A stretch of DNA of 64,000 nt from Leucaena leucocephala. Lineage: Eukaryota; Streptophyta; Magnoliopsida; Fabales; Fabaceae. Below are positions 60,751 to 64,000 of the stretch, piece after piece. The DNA lies in NCBI GenBank assembly GCA_037074615.1, contig CM073527.1, positions 28,867,348-28,931,347 on the forward strand, written 5' to 3'. The notes under the pieces are model-generated. The model worked only from the letters and a program-made list of their open reading frames with translations, did no database searches and was not told where the DNA came from. A program made the translations under genes and the position numbers. The first letter of the stretch is position 1. Each line of letters starts with the position of its first letter.

Positions 60751-61812
60751 CTAAACCGGTGGTCGGGACGAGTCCAAGGCCGATGGTGGCATAATGGGGT
60801 CGGAGGAGGTCTCTTCAACGGCGGCACCGTCACTAGCCACCTTCGGAGACCTGATCGATGACGCCCTCACTAAGAAGGGCGGCGCCATCGTGAAAACCCA
60901 TCGGTCTGATTTAAACCCGCGGCTCAGTCGCCTCGAAAACCTTCCCCTGCTACTCCCCTCACCTCCGGTTCGATACCCCCTCCTCGAACTACTCTCCCCG
61001 GGCAAGATTACCAAGCTCGTGGCCCGATGAAATTTCTGATTCAGCAGCCGGTTCCTCACGTCCGCCGGCAGTCTCAAAGTATACCTGTCGGTGTTTTCTC
61101 CCGGCTGGAGAAGGGAGTGCCCAGTCGAGTGGGACCTTGCCCACCACACCGTCTGACTCGACCGAGAACCTCGCGTACGGCTTCGGTTAAGCTTCTGATT
61201 GGAACGCATAACGTCGGGCTCGGCGGCTTCACAGTCACCTTCCGGATGTTCCCGAGCGTCGTTTTGGGATTCAATGTCAGCGTGAGAGTCAAGCACTGGA
61301 ACTGCATGATCAACGGAGTCGCCCGGTTGAGGGATGAGGTCGGCTCTGCAAACGGGGCAGGTGGTGTGGGAGGCCAACCACTCGTCGATGCATTCGGGAT
61401 GGAAGACGTGGTCGCACTTGGGTATGAGACGGAGTGTTTCAGAGTCCTCGAACTCGTTCAAGCAGACGGCGCATTCGAGGGCATCTTTCCCAATCTTGTG
61501 GAACTTAACGGCGGAGTAGTCAAGAGTGGGGAAAGAGCGGATGACGGTGGGATCAAGACCGCGAGGCGGGCGTCTGGAGCGAGCAGCAAGGTTGGGGAGA
61601 GGGGAGTTGGATGGTTGGGCGCAGTGGCGGATATAGATGGAGAAGAAGCCGGTGAGGAAGAGAGCGGCGACTAAAATGACGATGATGATGGCGATGGAGG
61701 GGGAGTAGGAGTTGTAGGAAGGGCCGGTGGGACCGGTGTTGCCGACCTGGGCGCAGGCGAGGGGGAATGGCGGAGGGAGGAGGAGGAGGAGGAGGAGGAG
61801 CAAGAGAGGCAT
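60751..61812 (-). CDS. ATL6: RING-H2 E3 ubiquitin ligase, ATL6/ATL31 type
   Basis: Single intronless coding exon of 353 aa, as usual for ATL genes. A Leu-rich signal/anchor (residues 3-20) and a membrane segment at 40-62 (IAIIIVILVAALFLTGFFSI) come first. Then the GLD motif (RGLDPTVIRSFP, 84-95) and a canonical RING-H2 with C114, C117, C133, H135, H138, C141, Trp145, C152 and C155. The basic, Ser/Arg-rich C-terminal half (SSRRGYRTGGEGSSRGRFSR) and the WVFTM stretch are typical of the ATL6/ATL31 pair. In Arabidopsis these membrane ligases ubiquitinate 14-3-3 proteins in carbon/nitrogen signalling and promote immunity. The family is certain; the ATL6/31 assignment is supported by sequence style and by neighbouring gene order. 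Confidence 0.94.
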   Translation of the reverse strand: MPLLLLLLLLLLPPPFPLACAQVGNTGPTGPSYNSYSPSIAIIIVILVAALFLTGFFSIYIRHCAQPSNSPLPNLAARSRRPPRGLDPTVIRSFPTLDYSAVKFHKIGKDALECAVCLNEFEDSETLRLIPKCDHVFHPECIDEWLASHTTCPVCRADLIPQPGDSVDHAVPVLDSHADIESQNDAREHPEGDCEAAEPDVMRSNQKLNRSRTRGSRSSQTVWWARSHSTGHSLLQPGENTDRYTLRLPADVRNRLLNQKFHRATSLVILPGESSSRRGYRTGGEGSSRGRFSRRLSRGFKSDRWVFTMAPPFLVRASSIRSPKVASDGAAVEETSSDPIMPPSALDSSRPPV

Positions 61813-61874
61813 GATGGTGAGAAGAAGGAGGTCGAAAGACAGTTAGAAGGAGGGGAGGAGACTTGGGGTGGGAG

Positions 61875-61882
61875 TTTATATA
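61875..61882 (-). promoter_or_regulatory. TATA box of the ATL gene
   Basis: Minus-strand TATATAAA in the context GCCATATATAAACTCC, 63-70 bp upstream of the ATG, giving a short 5' UTR. Confidence 0.65.
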
Positions 61883-62965
61883 TGGCACTCACACGCACAA
61901 TCAGATATGGAGGGCAGAGAACGAAGAATGGAGGGAGGAGACTAGGGAGAAAGTGGGGCCCCCTCTCCATTGATTCCACAGATTTGAGATTTCCCCTCCT
62001 TCAAGTATCGCGAAACTTCCAATCTCATTCCTTCCCTGCCCCCATTCCACTGCACACCCCCTCCATTTTACTGATTCTCAATCATATGCCATTCATCTTC
62101 ACATCATTATCATTATTGTCTCCTCCACATAATCACCTCTTTAATTAGCGCCCACCCAATTGTTGATTACTCATTTTTAAACTCCAACCCTCCAATTTGA
62201 AGTCTGATAATTTAAAACGTAATATAAAAAAAAGACATTTATATATATATATATATTAGATTAGTTCAAAATCTTTTGAATATGGTAAAAATTTTAAGAG
62301 TAAAATTGATTGATTGATGAATGCTTATCCACACTTGACGGCTTCCTTCCTGCTCACCTCATAATATTAATTAATTGATTGACGCCCAATATATACACTG
62401 AAGGGATATTAAGAAGGGATCGGACTAGAATTTTAACATGGAGAGCTGAGAATGCAAATGTTTGACTTCAGTTGTTGCTTCTGGCTTTGGTTAACGTTAA
62501 ATTATATTATAAATTGTGGAGATGCCCATCCACTGGAATATATACAATAAGCCAGCAAGCTTAGTAGCGTTATCTTGCAACTGAATTGGAATCCATCCCC
62601 TTGTCTTGGCTTTTATTTGTGAAAATAAAAGAGACGATCGGAAGGCTCTTCTATTTTAGAATTTGCTGCGGAATGTATACATGTGGGCGCCATGACGTGG
62701 CTCTCGAGTTTGATAGTAAGTGGAAGACACCCACAGTCACCAGCTGTGAATGAAATGCCAATAACAAGATTCCATTGCTTTTTTGGATGTGGAGATTATG
62801 TTGTTGTCGTCTTGGAGAAGCAACCGATTGAATTAGATTCTCGTCTCTCAGGAAATGGAATTTAGCTTTCCGATCAATACTCCATCCCTTAGCGAGTCCC
62901 TGTCTGACTGCTGCCTGTGTCCGCTTTATGTTTAGTTCTATATACTTTACTTCAATTATGTCCTT

Positions 62966-63014
<49 letters not shown>

Positions 63015-64000
63015 CACAATTTGATTAAAAATATAACTTAATAGACTCATAACATGAAATATTAAAATTCTAAAACTCAGTATTAGCTGGAGAGAGGATG
63101 TATTGATTACGAACAATTCCCCCATTTTACAATAATCAATTAGCATAACCGAGTTGACTTGGTCAAAACCAAAAGCACGGAGAGCAGGCATGGTTGCGAT
63201 TAGAGTCGGGTAATTTGAAGGGGTCAAGAGCAATAAATTTAATTAATGAAGGGAAGGGCCGTCAGATGATGAAACGAATGATGACTTTGCAAGCACAGCG
63301 CGTCGGTTGTCCGCAATTAAATTCAGATTTGTTTACTCTAATCTTCTTGTGCCGTACTACGTCACTCTCTATAGTTAAATTTACTATCACATAACTTCTC
63401 TGTATATAGATTTAATTGATAAGAGATTATCATATGTCACTATTTAAAATATATTTAATATTTAAAAAATATTATTTTATTATGGTTATAATTATATTAT
63501 TTTAAGAGATATTTTAATTTTTAGATATCTAAATTTATACTTAAGAATAATTTATAGTTTATTCTACCTAATATTAATATCATATAGGAAAAAAAATGAC
63601 ATTTCGTCTTGTTTTTATAAGTAAATTTGATTATTTTTTTAAAATTTAGATAAAAAGAAATTACTACCAAATAGTGGGGAACTGAATTCTGTTTTTATTT
63701 TTTTAATTAAAAATATGCAGCGCATTCATCATATGACTAAAATACACCGCCTTCATCAGCAGGAAGGTCTGCCGTATATTGTTTCCACACCAGCACTCAA
63801 GCGCGCTCTAATCTTCTTGTTCCCTCATGATATACCGAATCCCCTAGTGTTTGGTCCGCGTATATAAAGTGATGCCACGTGGCTTGTAATACGGAAAGGT
63901 CAAACGATTTATAAGCAAGTTAGAAATTAAAGCATGTTGAACTGGTCCCTGAAAGATGATAAGCTCTTTCTGATATATTTATTTTCTTGGTACATCTCCT
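61883..64000. other. ATL promoter and terminal spacer
   Basis: No supported gene. Contents: a TA run near 62238-62254, the CA/TA microsatellite (separate entry), a 60-bp motif at about 63528-63590 shared with two other sites, and a CACGTGG G-box at about 63876 close to TATATAAAG (~63862). These last two could belong to a gene that begins beyond the window. Confidence 0.35.
62966..63014. repeat. Compound (CA)n(TA)n microsatellite
   Basis: About 13 CA units run directly into about 11 TA units. It is a polymorphic-marker type of simple repeat in intergenic DNA. Confidence 0.95.

Noticed and set aside
61027..61674. 215-codon open frame on the + strand
   Set aside because: It is the antisense shadow of the GC-rich ATL gene. 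The minus-strand frame has a complete RING-H2 and membrane segment; the + frame has no recognisable feature.

Overview
This 64 kb window is nuclear DNA of a flowering plant, almost certainly a eudicot. It carries multi-exon genes with GT-AG introns, AT-rich introns and spacers, plant-only families (HIPP, ATL, IDM2-like, AMI1, CCX) and several small non-autonomous DNA transposons. I rebuilt 14 protein-coding genes exon by exon. In each one the splice phases add up to a complete frame from ATG to stop. I found no rRNA, tRNA or CRISPR.

Layout: (1) 364-2791 (+) peroxisomal adenine nucleotide carrier (PNC); 4163-6079 (+) Yip1-family Golgi/endosome protein; 7385-10657 (-) cytosolic seryl-tRNA synthetase; 12418-17783 (-) a large acidic protein resembling synergin/aftiphilin trafficking adaptors, with a MITE in intron 3. 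(2) 19022-19698 (-) GPI-anchored glycoprotein and 20297-21428 (+) seed-type short-chain dehydrogenase share a divergent promoter with RY and ABRE/G-box motifs; 21945-24660 (-) amidase 1 (AMI1); 25399-27243 (-) RING finger protein. (3) 27244-32627 is a gene-free, AT-rich stretch with a 1.66 kb foldback-type element whose long arms are built of 21-bp tandem repeats. (4) 32628-34373 (+) IDM2-like alpha-crystallin-domain protein; 35900-36673 (-) NF-YC; 39481-42246 (-) cation/calcium exchanger; 43201-46122 (-) signal peptidase complex subunit 3. (5) 47049-47713 is a non-autonomous hAT-type element with an 8-bp target duplication; 48619-50272 (-) a HIPP metal-binding prenylated protein; 50273-57027 is a long gene-poor stretch. 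(6) 57028-59419 (+) is a membrane-anchored receptor-like kinase that lacks the DFG motif and other catalytic residues, so it is a predicted pseudokinase; 60751-61812 (-) is an ATL6/ATL31-type RING-H2 ubiquitin ligase. The window ends in non-coding DNA.

The genes do not form one pathway. What links them is gene order. From memory of Arabidopsis locus numbers, they interleave orthologues from four Arabidopsis segments: At3g05200-05290, At5g27420-27520, At1g08960-08980 and At1g54820-54870. That pattern fits one ancestral block that was duplicated twice and then fractionated in the Brassicaceae, while this species kept a fuller copy. The most unusual items are the foldback element, the pseudokinase, the internally duplicated acidic adaptor and a short open exon downstream of NF-YC.
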